Below are positions 1-9,145 of a stretch of 64,000 nt of DNA, in pieces. Every line of letters begins with the position of its first letter. Position 1 is the first letter of the stretch. Source of the DNA: Marinospirillum sp035271045 (lineage in GTDB: Bacteria > Pseudomonadota > Gammaproteobacteria > Pseudomonadales > Halomonadaceae); the NCBI RefSeq assembly GCF_035271045.1, contig NZ_DATESC010000012.1, positions 1 to 64,000 on the forward strand, in the 5' to 3' direction. The notes under the pieces are model-generated. The model worked only from the letters and a program-made list of their open reading frames with translations. It did no database searches and was not told the origin of the DNA. The position numbers and the translations under genes were made by a program.

Positions 1-303
1 TAAGCAAAGCTTTATGTTTATCGCGTACTCGAACTTTTAATGTCTTGGTGTGTTTTATCATGCTGTATACACTACCAGTGTTAATCTATGCTGCAAAGAC
101 TTTAGCGACCTATTAAGGGGCTGCTTACGCAACCCTCGCTATCCATCCTCGCTATCCATCCTCGCACTAAAAGTACGAGGTCTTACGCGATTTTGATAAG
201 GCATGGGTCTTTTGTTTTTTAAGGTATGGTGCTTTTGCTTTGTATAGCATCACTCTTCAGGATCAGGGATAATGTTGTGCTAATTAAATAAAGGATTTTT
301 TGT
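1..303. other. Intergenic region upstream of rdgC
   Basis: No convincing gene is visible here. The stretch holds a short tandem repeat (134-165) followed by a small imperfect hairpin (about 161-180, CTCGCACT/AGTACGAG). Just before rdgC lies a ribosome binding site, AAGGA at about 291-295, eight bases from the ATG. The rdgC promoter probably lies in 200-290, but I cannot point to a clean pair of hexamers. Confidence 0.5.
134..165. repeat. 13-bp tandem repeat, about 2.4 copies
   Basis: The unit CCTCGCTATCCAT occurs at 134-146 and 147-159 and is partly repeated at 160-165. The copies are identical, so the duplication is probably recent replication slippage. It is noncoding and no function is evident. 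Confidence 0.7.
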
Positions 304-1221
304 ATGTGGTTTAAAGCCTTACGTATTTACCAAGCACGCACAGAACAGCCTTGGAGCAGTGATTCTTTAGAACAAGCCTTAGCAACCAAACCTTTCCGTT
401 CTTGCAGCAGCACCGAAGAAAGCACCGCAGGCTGGGTTTCGCCGTCAAATGGTGCAATGCTAGTCCACAGTCAAGGTGAACATTGGCTATTAAAGTTAAA
501 AATAGAAGAAAAAATCCTGCCAGCCAGCGTAGTACGCGAACAGCTTTTAGAAACTGTTGAAGCGTTAGAAGCTGCTGAAAACCGCCGTGTTGGGCGTAAA
601 GAACGCCAAAATTTAACTGACGAGCTGCGTTTAACTTTACTGCCTAAAGCCTTTACCCGTTCTCGTTATGTTTGGGTATGGTTAGACGGTAAAAACAACC
701 GTGTAATGCTAGATACCACCACCGACAAGCAAGCGGAGTTGGCTTTAAATTTATTGCGCGAAGGCTTAGGTAGCTTGCCGGTCATTCCTTTAAATACGCA
801 ATTAGCCGCAGTGCAAGTAATGACTGAGTGGGCAATGCAACAGCCGCCTGCCGATTTTAATTTATTAGACAGTTGTGAACTACGTGATGCAGACGATGAT
901 AACGCCATTATGCGTTGCCGAGGGCAAAATTTAGCCAGCGATGAGATTCAACAATTATTAGCAGCAGGTAAGCGTGTTACGCAACTGGGTTTAAGTTGGC
1001 AAGAACAACTTAGCTTTACGCTAACCGACACACTGATGTTAAAAAGCTTAAATTTTGCTGAGCATTTACAACAAGAAGCCGCCGATGTTAATCCCGATCA
1101 AGACCCTTTGATTGCATTAGATGCAGAATTTATTCTTATGAATAACACTTTAATGCCGCTGATTGACCAGCTAATAATTTACCACCAAGGCTTGAGTGAT
1201 AACCTTAGCCAAGACCTATAA
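304..1221 (+). CDS. rdgC: Recombination-associated protein RdgC
   Basis: RdgC is a nucleoid-associated DNA-binding protein that forms a ring around duplex DNA and moderates RecA activity. The 305-residue product matches the usual length of about 300. It begins with the family-typical MWFK and has KPFR...GWVSP within the first 50 residues. The ATG at 304 has an AAGGA ribosome binding site eight bases upstream. The next gene follows after 23 bases on the same strand, so they may share a transcript, although no functional link is obvious. Confidence 0.95.
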   Translation: MWFKALRIYQARTEQPWSSDSLEQALATKPFRSCSSTEESTAGWVSPSNGAMLVHSQGEHWLLKLKIEEKILPASVVREQLLETVEALEAAENRRVGRKERQNLTDELRLTLLPKAFTRSRYVWVWLDGKNNRVMLDTTTDKQAELALNLLREGLGSLPVIPLNTQLAAVQVMTEWAMQQPPADFNLLDSCELRDADDDNAIMRCRGQNLASDEIQQLLAAGKRVTQLGLSWQEQLSFTLTDTLMLKSLNFAEHLQQEAADVNPDQDPLIALDAEFILMNNTLMPLIDQLIIYHQGLSDNLSQDL

Positions 1222-1244
1222 AAACCTTGAGGTTTGTTTGAACG

Positions 1245-2402
1245 ATGGATACAAGTTTAGCCAATACATCGCCTGAAACTTTCGATGAAATACGTCCTTA
1301 CCGTGATGAAGAGGTACGTGACGTTGTTGACCGTTTAACGAAAGATGCAGAATTAAGTCACAGTATTTTACGCTTTAAGTTTCCAAGGCTTGCCAAGACT
1401 GGGTTGGCCAAACCGCTGTCGTGGTTGGTGCAGCGTACACTGAATCAACGCTTAGCAAAAATAAACTCTGTACACGATTTACAAGTTTACGTAGAAAGCT
1501 ACATGGCACAAATGATTGCCAACACGACACAAGGTTTTACGGTTGAAGGCTTAGAGCAGCTGTTTAAAAATGAAAGCTATTTATTTATTAGCAACCACCG
1601 TGATATCGCTATGGATCCTGCTTTTGTCAATTATGCGCTGCACGTTAATGGCAGAGACACGGTTCGCATTGCCATTGGCGATAATTTACTAAAAAAGAAT
1701 TACGTTAGTGATTTAATGCGCCTAAATAAAAGTTTTATTGTGCAGCGTTCGGCTAAAGGCGTTCGGCAAATGATGGCTGCGTTTAATTTACTATCACGCT
1801 ACATTCACCACAGTATTAAAGAAGAAAAACAATCCATTTGGATTGCCCAAAAAGAAGGCCGTGCTAAAGACGGTATTGACCGAACCGACCCTGCCATTAT
1901 TAAAATGTTTTATATGGCAGAAAAAAAATTGGGTAAACCTTTTTGTGAATCCATTGCCGATTTGAAAATAGTACCCGTTGCGCTTAGCTATGAGTACGAC
2001 CCACTGGACATTGATAAATCCCGTGAATTAGTACAAAAACAGCAAGAGGGTCATTATGCTAAAGGTGAATTTGAAGATATTTATAGTATAGCGCATGGCA
2101 TTGCTGGCTTTAAAGGCAGGGTTCACGTTGCTTTTGGCACACCGCTTACTGGTGAATTTGCCGATGCTGATGCGGTAGCTACTGCTGTTGACGAACAAAT
2201 TCGCAAGCTTTATAAACTTTACCCTAGCAACTATTTAGCCTTAGACGCTTTAAATGAAGTGGGTGATTTTACGTTACCGACTTTTGATGCTAAAACCAAA
2301 GCGGCTTTTAATGCACGTTTAGCCACTTGCCCAGAAGCCTATAAACAACAATGGCTGAGTATTTATGCTAATCCGGTAAAAAATTTCTTAGGCCGACTTT
2401 AA
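1245..2402 (+). CDS. PlsC-type 1-acyl-glycerol-3-phosphate acyltransferase family protein
   Basis: This is probably a membrane-associated acyltransferase of the glycerophospholipid (PlsC/LPLAT) family. The segment FISNHRDIAMDPAF near residues 114-127 carries the family's NHxxxxD catalytic block, here as NHRDIAMD. At 385 residues it is longer than PlsC (about 245) and has an N-terminal extension of about 100 residues. The EGRAKDG segment near residue 205 fits the third conserved acyltransferase motif. The substrate cannot be read from sequence. The next gene starts four bases after the stop, which suggests an operon with the cation transporter. Confidence 0.82.
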   Translation: MDTSLANTSPETFDEIRPYRDEEVRDVVDRLTKDAELSHSILRFKFPRLAKTGLAKPLSWLVQRTLNQRLAKINSVHDLQVYVESYMAQMIANTTQGFTVEGLEQLFKNESYLFISNHRDIAMDPAFVNYALHVNGRDTVRIAIGDNLLKKNYVSDLMRLNKSFIVQRSAKGVRQMMAAFNLLSRYIHHSIKEEKQSIWIAQKEGRAKDGIDRTDPAIIKMFYMAEKKLGKPFCESIADLKIVPVALSYEYDPLDIDKSRELVQKQQEGHYAKGEFEDIYSIAHGIAGFKGRVHVAFGTPLTGEFADADAVATAVDEQIRKLYKLYPSNYLALDALNEVGDFTLPTFDAKTKAAFNARLATCPEAYKQQWLSIYANPVKNFLGRL

Positions 2403-2406
2403 AATT

Positions 2407-3615
2407 ATGTCAGAAAATAAAGCAGCAGAAATACGTGCCGCCAATAAAATTACCTTAATCGGTATGTTGGTTAATGCTTTAAATGCTTTGGCTAAATTAT
2501 TGGTCGGTATTTGGGCTAATTCTAGCGCGCTGATTGCTGATGCTATTCACTCTTTATCTGACTTGCTCAGCGATATTTTAGTGTTAGCAGCAACCTATTT
2601 TGGTCGCCAAAAACCTGATAAAGATCATCCTTATGGCCATGATCGTTATGAGACCCTTGCTACTTTGCTGCTGGGTACTATTTTAATTGCTGTAGCAGGT
2701 GCGCTGGTTTGGGACAGCATTAGCCGCTTACTAGCAAACCAAATCGTGATTATTCCTAACGCTTTAGCTTTAATCGTTGCGGCTTTATCGGTGCTGAGTA
2801 AAGAATGGATTTACCGCTATACCTTAAAAATTGCTAAACAGATTAACTCTAAACTTTTAGAAGCCAATGCTTGGCATCACCGCACCGATGCTTTGTCTTC
2901 TATCGTGGTTTTTGTAGCCATTACGGGTAGCTTGTTAGGTTATGCGTGGTTAGACCAAGCCGCTGCCATTATTGTGGGCGTTCTAGTGGCGAAAATGGGT
3001 GTTGAGCTTATTTGGGAAAGCTTAAAAGAGTTAGTGGATACTGCTCTTCCACCTGAAGAAACCGCAAAAATTTACAGCGCTGCCAAAGCCGTTGCGGGTG
3101 TACGCAATGTACATCACCTGCGTACTCGTACTATGGGTAGTCGCACTTTGTTGGATATTCACTTGCAAGTTGCGCCCTATTTAAGCGTTTCTGAAGGGCA
3201 TGAAATTGGGGTTTGGGTTGCTAAAAAGTTGCGTGATGATTTTACACACATCTCTGATATTACTTTCCATATTGATCCTGAAGATGATGCCGAAACCGAT
3301 AACCCAGACCCCACAAAAATGCTGCCATTGCGCCCCGAGATTATGGCGCAATTACACCAATGCTGGCAGGGTGATACCGACTATGAAAAGCCGCACCACA
3401 TTACCTTGCACTATTTAGATTTAAGCCTAGACGTTGATCTTTTTTATCCAGCCGATCAAATAGAGGCAGCACAAATCAGCGCCTTTGAAAGTCGCCTAAA
3501 AGCCAAGGCAGAACACCTACCTTGGCTGCGTAATGTAAAAGTTTGGATAGGGCACATTTCTCCCAAAGAAGCAGCTAAAAAGCGCCAAACGCATCAAACC
3601 GCACGTAAAATTTAA
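2407..3615 (+). CDS. Cation diffusion facilitator family transporter
   Basis: This is an inner-membrane divalent metal/proton antiporter of the FieF/ZitB type. Predicted helices fill the first 210 residues. The family's metal-site segments are recognisable as DAIHSLSD near residue 45 and HHRTDALSS near residue 155. The loop KPDKDHPYGHDRYE near residue 80 is typical of CDF proteins. A cytoplasmic dimerisation domain follows (about 210-295). After it comes an extra C-terminal region of about 100 residues that FieF (300 residues) lacks. The metal (Fe, Zn or Mn) cannot be assigned. It lies directly behind the acyltransferase gene. Confidence 0.9.
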   Translation: MSENKAAEIRAANKITLIGMLVNALNALAKLLVGIWANSSALIADAIHSLSDLLSDILVLAATYFGRQKPDKDHPYGHDRYETLATLLLGTILIAVAGALVWDSISRLLANQIVIIPNALALIVAALSVLSKEWIYRYTLKIAKQINSKLLEANAWHHRTDALSSIVVFVAITGSLLGYAWLDQAAAIIVGVLVAKMGVELIWESLKELVDTALPPEETAKIYSAAKAVAGVRNVHHLRTRTMGSRTLLDIHLQVAPYLSVSEGHEIGVWVAKKLRDDFTHISDITFHIDPEDDAETDNPDPTKMLPLRPEIMAQLHQCWQGDTDYEKPHHITLHYLDLSLDVDLFYPADQIEAAQISAFESRLKAKAEHLPWLRNVKVWIGHISPKEAAKKRQTHQTARKI

Positions 3616-3639
3616 TGATTAACCTTCTTGGAGAAAACG

Positions 3640-4764
3640 ATGACTCAGCTAATGATTAAATCCCGTGCCGCTATTGCTTGGGGTCCTGGCCAACCGCTTT
3701 CTATTGAAGAAGTGGATGTAATGCCGCCACAAGCGGGTGAAGTGCTAGTAAAAATTATTGCTACGGGTGTTTGCCACACCGATGCTTTTACCCTTTCAGG
3801 TGAAGATCCTGAAGGTGTTTTTCCTGCCATTTTAGGGCACGAAGGTGGCGGTATTGTTGAAGCAATCGGTGAAGGTGTCACCAGTGTTGCGGTGGGCGAT
3901 CACGTTATTCCACTTTATACGCCTGAATGTGGCGAGTGTAAGTTTTGTTTATCGGGAAAAACCAATCTTTGCCAAAAAATTCGTGAAACCCAAGGCAAGG
4001 GTTTAATGCCCGATGGCACCACACGTTTTTATAAAGATGGCCAGCCTATTTATCACTACATGGGTTGTTCAACTTTTTCTGAATACACGGTTTTGCCAGA
4101 AATCTCTTTAGCTAAAGTAAATAAAGAAGCACCTTTAGAAGAAATTTGTTTGCTAGGTTGTGGTGTAACTACTGGCATGGGTGCGGTACTTAATACTGCC
4201 AAGGTAGAGGAAGGCTCAACCGTGGCTATTTTTGGTATTGGTGGCATTGGCCTGTCGGCTATTATTGGTGCGGTTATGGCCAAAGCCAGCCGTATTATTG
4301 CTATTGATATTAATGAATCTAAGTTTGAGCTAGCTAAAAAGTTGGGTGCAACCGATTGCATTAACCCTAAGAATTACGACAAGCCCATTCAAGAAGTCAT
4401 CGTAGAATTAACCGATGGTGGTGTGGATTATTCTTTTGAGTGCATAGGCAATGTCGATGTGATGCGTTCTGCACTTGAGTGCTGCCATAAAGGTTGGGGT
4501 GAGTCGGTCATTATTGGTGTGGCTGGCGCTGGGCAAGAAATCTCGACCCGACCTTTCCAGTTAGTCACCGGCAGAGTTTGGCGGGGTTCAGCTTTTGGTG
4601 GGGTTAAAGGCCGTTCAGAATTACCTGGGATTGTTGAAGATTACATGGCGGGTAAATTTGCACTGAATGATTTTATTAGCTACACCCTGCCGCTTGAAAA
4701 AATTAATGAAGCGTTTGACTTAATGCATGAAGGTAAGTCAATTCGTAGTGTCATTCATTTTTAA
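3640..4764 (+). CDS. frmA: S-(hydroxymethyl)glutathione dehydrogenase / class III alcohol dehydrogenase
   Basis: The enzyme oxidises the spontaneous formaldehyde-glutathione adduct to S-formylglutathione with NAD+. The catalytic zinc site is visible as GVCHTDAF and GHEGGG. The structural zinc site has four cysteines in CGECKFC...NLC. The Rossmann fold carries GIGGIGLS. I chose the ATG at 3640 (374 residues), which has TTGGAGAAA just upstream, rather than the in-frame TTG at 3628 that lies inside that ribosome binding site. frmB follows, so the two steps of formaldehyde detoxification are encoded together. No frmR-type regulator is adjacent. Confidence 0.96.
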   Translation: MTQLMIKSRAAIAWGPGQPLSIEEVDVMPPQAGEVLVKIIATGVCHTDAFTLSGEDPEGVFPAILGHEGGGIVEAIGEGVTSVAVGDHVIPLYTPECGECKFCLSGKTNLCQKIRETQGKGLMPDGTTRFYKDGQPIYHYMGCSTFSEYTVLPEISLAKVNKEAPLEEICLLGCGVTTGMGAVLNTAKVEEGSTVAIFGIGGIGLSAIIGAVMAKASRIIAIDINESKFELAKKLGATDCINPKNYDKPIQEVIVELTDGGVDYSFECIGNVDVMRSALECCHKGWGESVIIGVAGAGQEISTRPFQLVTGRVWRGSAFGGVKGRSELPGIVEDYMAGKFALNDFISYTLPLEKINEAFDLMHEGKSIRSVIHF

Positions 4765-4788
4765 GAGGTGTCTATTTAAGAGGTGCTT

Positions 4789-5631
4789 ATGGATCGTTTA
4801 ACAAATATTAGCCAGAACCGTAGTTTTGGCGGTTGGCATAAACAATACAGCCATACCTCTAAGGTGTTGGGTTGTGAGATGCGTTTTGCTATTTATTTAC
4901 CACCGCAAGCTGCAACTCAGTCAGTGCCAGTGCTTTATTGGCTTTCGGGCTTAACTTGTACTGATGAAAACTTTATGCAAAAAGCCGGTGCGCATCGCAT
5001 GGCTGCGGAATTAGGCATGGCCATTGTTGCGCCAGATACCAGCCCGCGTGGTGAAGGTGTCGCCAATGATGCTGCTTATGATTTAGGGCAGGGTGCTGGT
5101 TTTTATTTGAATGCCACTCAAGAACCTTGGGCTAAGCATTACCAAATGGAAGACTATATTTTAAAGGAATTGCCTGAGCTAATTGAAGCGGCTTTTCCAG
5201 TCACTGATAAGCGTGCAATTAGTGGGCATTCGATGGGTGGGCATGGTGCTTTAACTTTGGCACTTAAAAACCCTGAGCGCTTTACTTCGGTATCCGCCTT
5301 TAGCCCGATTGTTAACCCTATAAATGTGCCTTGGGGCGAAAAAGCCTTTACTGCTTATTTAGGTGATAACCGTGCAGCTTGGAAAGCCTACGATAGCTGT
5401 GAATTAATGGCTAAAGCTAAAGTGCATTTACCTATGTTAATTGACCAAGGTGAAGGCGATAATTTTTTGGCTGAACAACTAAAACCAGAAAGCTTGGTTG
5501 CTGCGGCTAAAGAAGCCGGTTATCCGTTAGAGTTACGAATGCAAGAAGGCTATGACCATAGCTATTATTTTATTGCCAGCTTTATAGATGAGCACTTAAA
5601 GTTTCACCAGCGGTATTTAACTACTAGCTAA
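4789..5631 (+). CDS. frmB: S-formylglutathione hydrolase
   Basis: This serine hydrolase completes formaldehyde detoxification by releasing formate and glutathione from S-formylglutathione. The alpha/beta-hydrolase nucleophile elbow GHSMGGHGAL is visible near residue 148. The C-terminal YDHSYYFI supplies the catalytic histidine. Length is 280 residues, normal for the family. The ATG at 4789 has AAGAGG five bases upstream and is preferred over the in-frame GTG at 4783. A strong terminator follows at 5653-5692, closing the frmAB unit. Confidence 0.95.
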   Translation: MDRLTNISQNRSFGGWHKQYSHTSKVLGCEMRFAIYLPPQAATQSVPVLYWLSGLTCTDENFMQKAGAHRMAAELGMAIVAPDTSPRGEGVANDAAYDLGQGAGFYLNATQEPWAKHYQMEDYILKELPELIEAAFPVTDKRAISGHSMGGHGALTLALKNPERFTSVSAFSPIVNPINVPWGEKAFTAYLGDNRAAWKAYDSCELMAKAKVHLPMLIDQGEGDNFLAEQLKPESLVAAAKEAGYPLELRMQEGYDHSYYFIASFIDEHLKFHQRYLTTS

Positions 5632-5652
5632 ACCTAGTTTAGCTAGTTATTC

Positions 5653-5692
5653 AAAGCCCCAAACTGACTCAAGTTCACTTTGGGGCTTTTTT
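5653..5692 (+). terminator. Rho-independent terminator after frmB
   Basis: An 11-bp perfect stem, AAAGCCCCAAA (5653-5663) with TTTGGGGCTTT (5679-5689), continues into a run of T. It sits 21 bases after the frmB stop. The A-rich left arm means it may also work for the minus-strand chemoreceptor gene that ends at 5725. Confidence 0.92.
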
Positions 5693-5724
5693 GTGGGGAG
5701 AGGTATAAGGAAATAAGAAGGGTT

Positions 5725-7665
5725 TTAAGTAGTAAAGCGTTTCAGTTGTTTTTCTAAGGTGGCTAAGAGTTTTTCAATGCTTTGACTATTATTTTCAAGC
5801 TCAGTTACTGCTTCAGTTGTTCCTTGGTAGAGGTCATTCATAGCCCTAGCCTGATAACTGAGTTGGTCTGCTGTGGTGCGTTGTTGGTTAGCTGCAGCAG
5901 TGGTTTCTACATTGGCTGAGTGTATTCCTTCTACTGCTGTGCTTATTTTTTGTAGCGACTGGTCAGCTTGTTTTAATTGCTGGCTGACTTCATCGGCTTG
6001 TTTAAGGCTAGTTTGCATTTGCTCAACTGCTTCACTAGCAGCTAAGCGGTTGCTGTCTAGTAAGTGGCTAATTTCTACTGTGGCTTCTCGCGAGCGTGCT
6101 GCAAGCGAACGCACTTCATCAGCAACCACAGCAAAACCTCGACCTGCATCACCCGCTCTAGCCGCTTCTATGGCAGCATTTAATGCCAGTAGGTTAGTTT
6201 GTTCGGCAATGGCATTGATGACTTCTAAAATGCTGTCTATTTTGGCGCTGTGTTCAGCCAACTCATTAACCTTGTTGCCCGAGGTTTGTAGGCTGGCAGA
6301 TAAGGTTGCGTTGTTTTTTTCTAAGCGTTGAATTAACTGATTACCTTCAGCAGCAAGTTGGCTGGCACTTAGCGAAGTATCTTGGCTGGTTTCAGCATTG
6401 GCGGCTATGCCATGAATGGCTTGGTGCAGCTCTTCTACGCTGGCTAGCATTTCACTTAAACGCTGTTGGCCTTGGTGAACTTGGTTGTCTAAGCTGGAAG
6501 CCACTCGTTTGCCTAAGCTTGAACTGTTGGAGACTTCGTTGGTGGCGCTAATAACCTGCTGTAGCAAATGCCGAACCTGTTCAAGCATTTGATCAAAGGC
6601 ACGCGCGGCTTGGGCTGTTTCATCTTCACCGGTTAAGCCCATTTTGCGGGTTAGGTTTAAGTCTTCGGCCACTTTTTCCATGGTGCGGGTTAGCTGCAAG
6701 GTAGGAATGCTAATTTGTCGGTAAATAAACCAAGTAATTAAAGCGCCCATCAAGACTAGTAAGAGGTTGGAAATACCTATAATTAATAAGCGATACCAAG
6801 CAGATTCTAGCTGTTGACTAACAAGGTTATTAAGCTGCTCTAGTAGTGCTTGCTGTTGGTTGGTGGGGTTTTCAAGCAGCTTACTCGTTAAGGTTAGCCA
6901 GTCTTGGGTTGAAGTGCTTAGTCCAAAATTACCATCTAAGTAAATTTGTTCAGCTGTGGCTCTAATGTTGCTTAAATGCTGGTAACCATCACTTTGTTGC
7001 CAGTTTTTTAAACCCAGTTCTGATGCGTTAGGTAGGCTGTTGTTGTAGTTAGTAAAAAATACATTTTGTTCACTTAATAAGCGTACAAAACGTGGGTAGG
7101 CTCCTGTGGGAAAATAGCTAGCAGTAAAAGCTTGCGCCATAATGAGCTGTTCTTCGTGTAAACGGCTAACTGCGAGCATTAATGCATGATGCGCCGAGTG
7201 GGAGCGAGTAGTTAAGCCATTAGAGTAGCCCGCTAGTTGGTTAGAATAAAGTTCTAAGCGTAAACCAAGCGTTGCTAAGGCCGAACTTGAATTAAGCAGT
7301 GCGTTTAAATCTATTTTTTGTTGGCTAGCTTGTTTGGCTAATAAGTCTAGGCCATTTAAATAAGGGTGTAACTCACTGGGTAGTTTTTTAGTTAAAGCTT
7401 GTAACTTGATTAGATTAACTTGTAGTGAATCATCCGAAGTTACACCTTTTAGCATCAAAGAACTACGCAGGTTTTGGTAGTCTTCAGCGGCTAAATTGAG
7501 TTGCATACGTGCATTAACCAACTGCTGCTGAAATTGCAGGTCGGTATAGAGTTGTAGGTCGTTACGCGTGCTTAAGCCTGCATAAATAAGCATTCCCAGC
7601 AGGGGCGGTACAACCATAAGTAAGAGTTTTATGCGTACAGATAAGTTACGCACTAGCGTTAGCAT
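5725..7665 (-). CDS. Methyl-accepting chemotaxis protein
   Basis: This is a membrane chemoreceptor signalling to CheA/CheW. The first membrane helix lies at about residues 12-30. A periplasmic sensor region of about 250 residues follows. The second helix at about 290-315 leads into a HAMP domain. The cytoplasmic coiled coil carries the highly conserved hairpin AIAEQTNLLALNAAIEAARA and GRGFAVVADEVRSLA near residues 480-525. The sensor region is helical and Q/L-rich, resembling a four-helix-bundle or NIT-like ligand domain, but I cannot name the ligand. No other chemotaxis genes are adjacent. Confidence 0.93.
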   Translation of the reverse strand: MLTLVRNLSVRIKLLLMVVPPLLGMLIYAGLSTRNDLQLYTDLQFQQQLVNARMQLNLAAEDYQNLRSSLMLKGVTSDDSLQVNLIKLQALTKKLPSELHPYLNGLDLLAKQASQQKIDLNALLNSSSALATLGLRLELYSNQLAGYSNGLTTRSHSAHHALMLAVSRLHEEQLIMAQAFTASYFPTGAYPRFVRLLSEQNVFFTNYNNSLPNASELGLKNWQQSDGYQHLSNIRATAEQIYLDGNFGLSTSTQDWLTLTSKLLENPTNQQQALLEQLNNLVSQQLESAWYRLLIIGISNLLLVLMGALITWFIYRQISIPTLQLTRTMEKVAEDLNLTRKMGLTGEDETAQAARAFDQMLEQVRHLLQQVISATNEVSNSSSLGKRVASSLDNQVHQGQQRLSEMLASVEELHQAIHGIAANAETSQDTSLSASQLAAEGNQLIQRLEKNNATLSASLQTSGNKVNELAEHSAKIDSILEVINAIAEQTNLLALNAAIEAARAGDAGRGFAVVADEVRSLAARSREATVEISHLLDSNRLAASEAVEQMQTSLKQADEVSQQLKQADQSLQKISTAVEGIHSANVETTAAANQQRTTADQLSYQARAMNDLYQGTTEAVTELENNSQSIEKLLATLEKQLKRFTT

Positions 7666-7742
7666 AGTGACTTTCCTCTGATAATTGTTTTTGAGAGCCG
7701 GGAGGAAGGTCTAAGTTCGATGTGTGATATTAGACTAAAGTC

Positions 7743-7774
7743 AAAAAAAAGCCATCACCAAGTGATAGCTTTTT
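7743..7774 (-). terminator. Terminator after the paaX-type gene
   Basis: Read on the minus strand, AAAAGCTATCAC, a TTGG loop and GTGATGGCTTTT form a stem with one G-T wobble, followed by a T run. It lies about 40 bases beyond the stop of the PaaX-type gene and upstream of the chemoreceptor start. Confidence 0.85.
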
Positions 7775-7815
7775 GTTGTTTCGTTGATCTTTTTCTGTAT
7801 CGCTTCAGAGGAGCG

Positions 7816-8739
7816 CTACTTGAGGCCGCCAAAACGCTGATAAAAATTAGCATTAGGGGCAGGCAGGGGGCCAGAAGAATTTTCTAGGTTGTCATCAAGC
7901 CACTGTTCGGCACTTTCATAGATAAGCCGGTAGAGGTTACGGCAAAGTTGTCTAGCACTGCGGCCTTCCCAATCGCCAGGTAATAGTTCATCGGGTAGCT
8001 GTGGATCACGCAAAAGTACCTTGCGGTATTCGTGAATAAGCAGAGTGCGGGTAATTAAAGATTCTTCTGGTGTTAGGGTGTTTTCAATGGTTAGCTCTTG
8101 CCAAAGCGGACGAAACTGGTTGATAAATTTGGCATAACTGCTTGCTAGGTGTTCAAGGTTCCAGCTTTCTTTTACTTGCAAGCGTAGCGCACGTGAAGTG
8201 AGGAGTTCTAGCGGCTCAGTTTGCATAACAATCGTGTCTTCTAAGGCTTCATGTTCTTGAAGCAAAGGCAGTACCTCTGCACGTTCTAGCCTTGGGTGCG
8301 CCATAACATTGGGTGCTAAGCAGCCAAACCCCATCCACTCTAATTCTTCTTTAATAGTGCGCCGTTTAGTGTTTTCAAGCTGAGATAAAAACACTAGGCA
8401 CCAGTTGCCTATCCATTGTTCATTATTGGCGGTGTAAACCTGTTTAAAAGCCTGTTCAAAACGCCTTAAACCAGGCCCTGTAAGGCTGTAATAGCTACGG
8501 CGGCCAACCTTGCCCGCTTGCACCCAAGACTCTTTAGTTAGGCGGAAAATTGAAGTACGTACTAGGCGTTCGCTAATGCCCATTGGTTCAAGTAGTTTCA
8601 TTAAACTACCTAACCAAACAGAGCCACCGCGAGGAACAATGGCATCGCCATAGAGCGTAATAATTAATGACCCTGCACGTAGCGGGCGCTTTTTCTGGAA
8701 ATTATGGACTAATAAGTCCAATTGGTTTTTAGCAGACAT
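7816..8739 (-). CDS. paaX: PaaX family transcriptional repressor
   Basis: PaaX proteins are GntR-like winged-helix repressors, classically of phenylacetate catabolism, that release DNA on binding phenylacetyl-CoA. The N-terminal region (SLIITLYGDAIVPRGG, then ERLVRTSIFRLTKESW) is the family's characteristic DNA-binding domain. The C-terminal DPQLPDELLPGDWEG...A..LCRNLY is the conserved PaaX tail. Length is 307 residues, as expected. No paa catabolic genes are present in this window. The gene is divergent from an ABC importer operon, which it may regulate (inference from position only). Confidence 0.9.
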   Translation of the reverse strand: MSAKNQLDLLVHNFQKKRPLRAGSLIITLYGDAIVPRGGSVWLGSLMKLLEPMGISERLVRTSIFRLTKESWVQAGKVGRRSYYSLTGPGLRRFEQAFKQVYTANNEQWIGNWCLVFLSQLENTKRRTIKEELEWMGFGCLAPNVMAHPRLERAEVLPLLQEHEALEDTIVMQTEPLELLTSRALRLQVKESWNLEHLASSYAKFINQFRPLWQELTIENTLTPEESLITRTLLIHEYRKVLLRDPQLPDELLPGDWEGRSARQLCRNLYRLIYESAEQWLDDNLENSSGPLPAPNANFYQRFGGLK

Positions 8740-9145
8740 ACACTCAAAGGTTCTGTTTTAAAGGCTAATAATTAGGTTTGTTGGTTGGCTATTATGCCGC
8801 TCTTTAACAAGAGGTAAACCTTTATGTATCAAGCCTTAGCAGGTATGACTTGCTTAGACTGAAGTTTTGTTAGCTTATTTAAGCTATAAAACAGGTTGAC
8901 ATAAAGATCATGATACAATAGTTTTTGATCTAGCTCATCGAATGTGTCGCTTTGTGCGCTACTTTAGATGACTAAACGAGCCGGGTGTGTCCTTGTTGTA
9001 AATGGTTAGCTAGCTAAATGTTTAGTGACGTTAATGTTTTAACAAGATTAAGTGATACAAAATTAAGCAAAGCCTACTAAAGCTGTGCAGCGCAACAAAA
9101 ATAAATGAGGGTAGTCACTACCCCAAATCTTGGAGAATAAAAATA
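8740..9145. promoter_or_regulatory. Divergent regulatory region between paaX and the ABC importer operon
   Basis: This 406-base gap separates two divergent transcription units and must carry both promoters. A TTGACA hexamer lies at 8896-8901, with TACAAT downstream at 8914-8919, but the spacing of 12 is too short for a standard promoter. A small palindrome, ATCATGAT, sits between them. Directly before the binding-protein gene is CTTGGAGAATAAAAATAATG, a clear ribosome binding site and start. I see no gene here and cannot define the PaaX operator by eye. Confidence 0.5.

Noticed and set aside
5873..6331. 152-residue plus-strand frame inside the first chemoreceptor gene
   Set aside because: It is antisense to the conserved signalling domain, and Ser/Ala/Cys-rich like a typical shadow frame.
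8890..8925. Sigma70 promoter TTGACA/TACAAT for the ABC importer operon
   Set aside because: The spacing of 12 bases is too short; it is mentioned only as part of the regulatory region.
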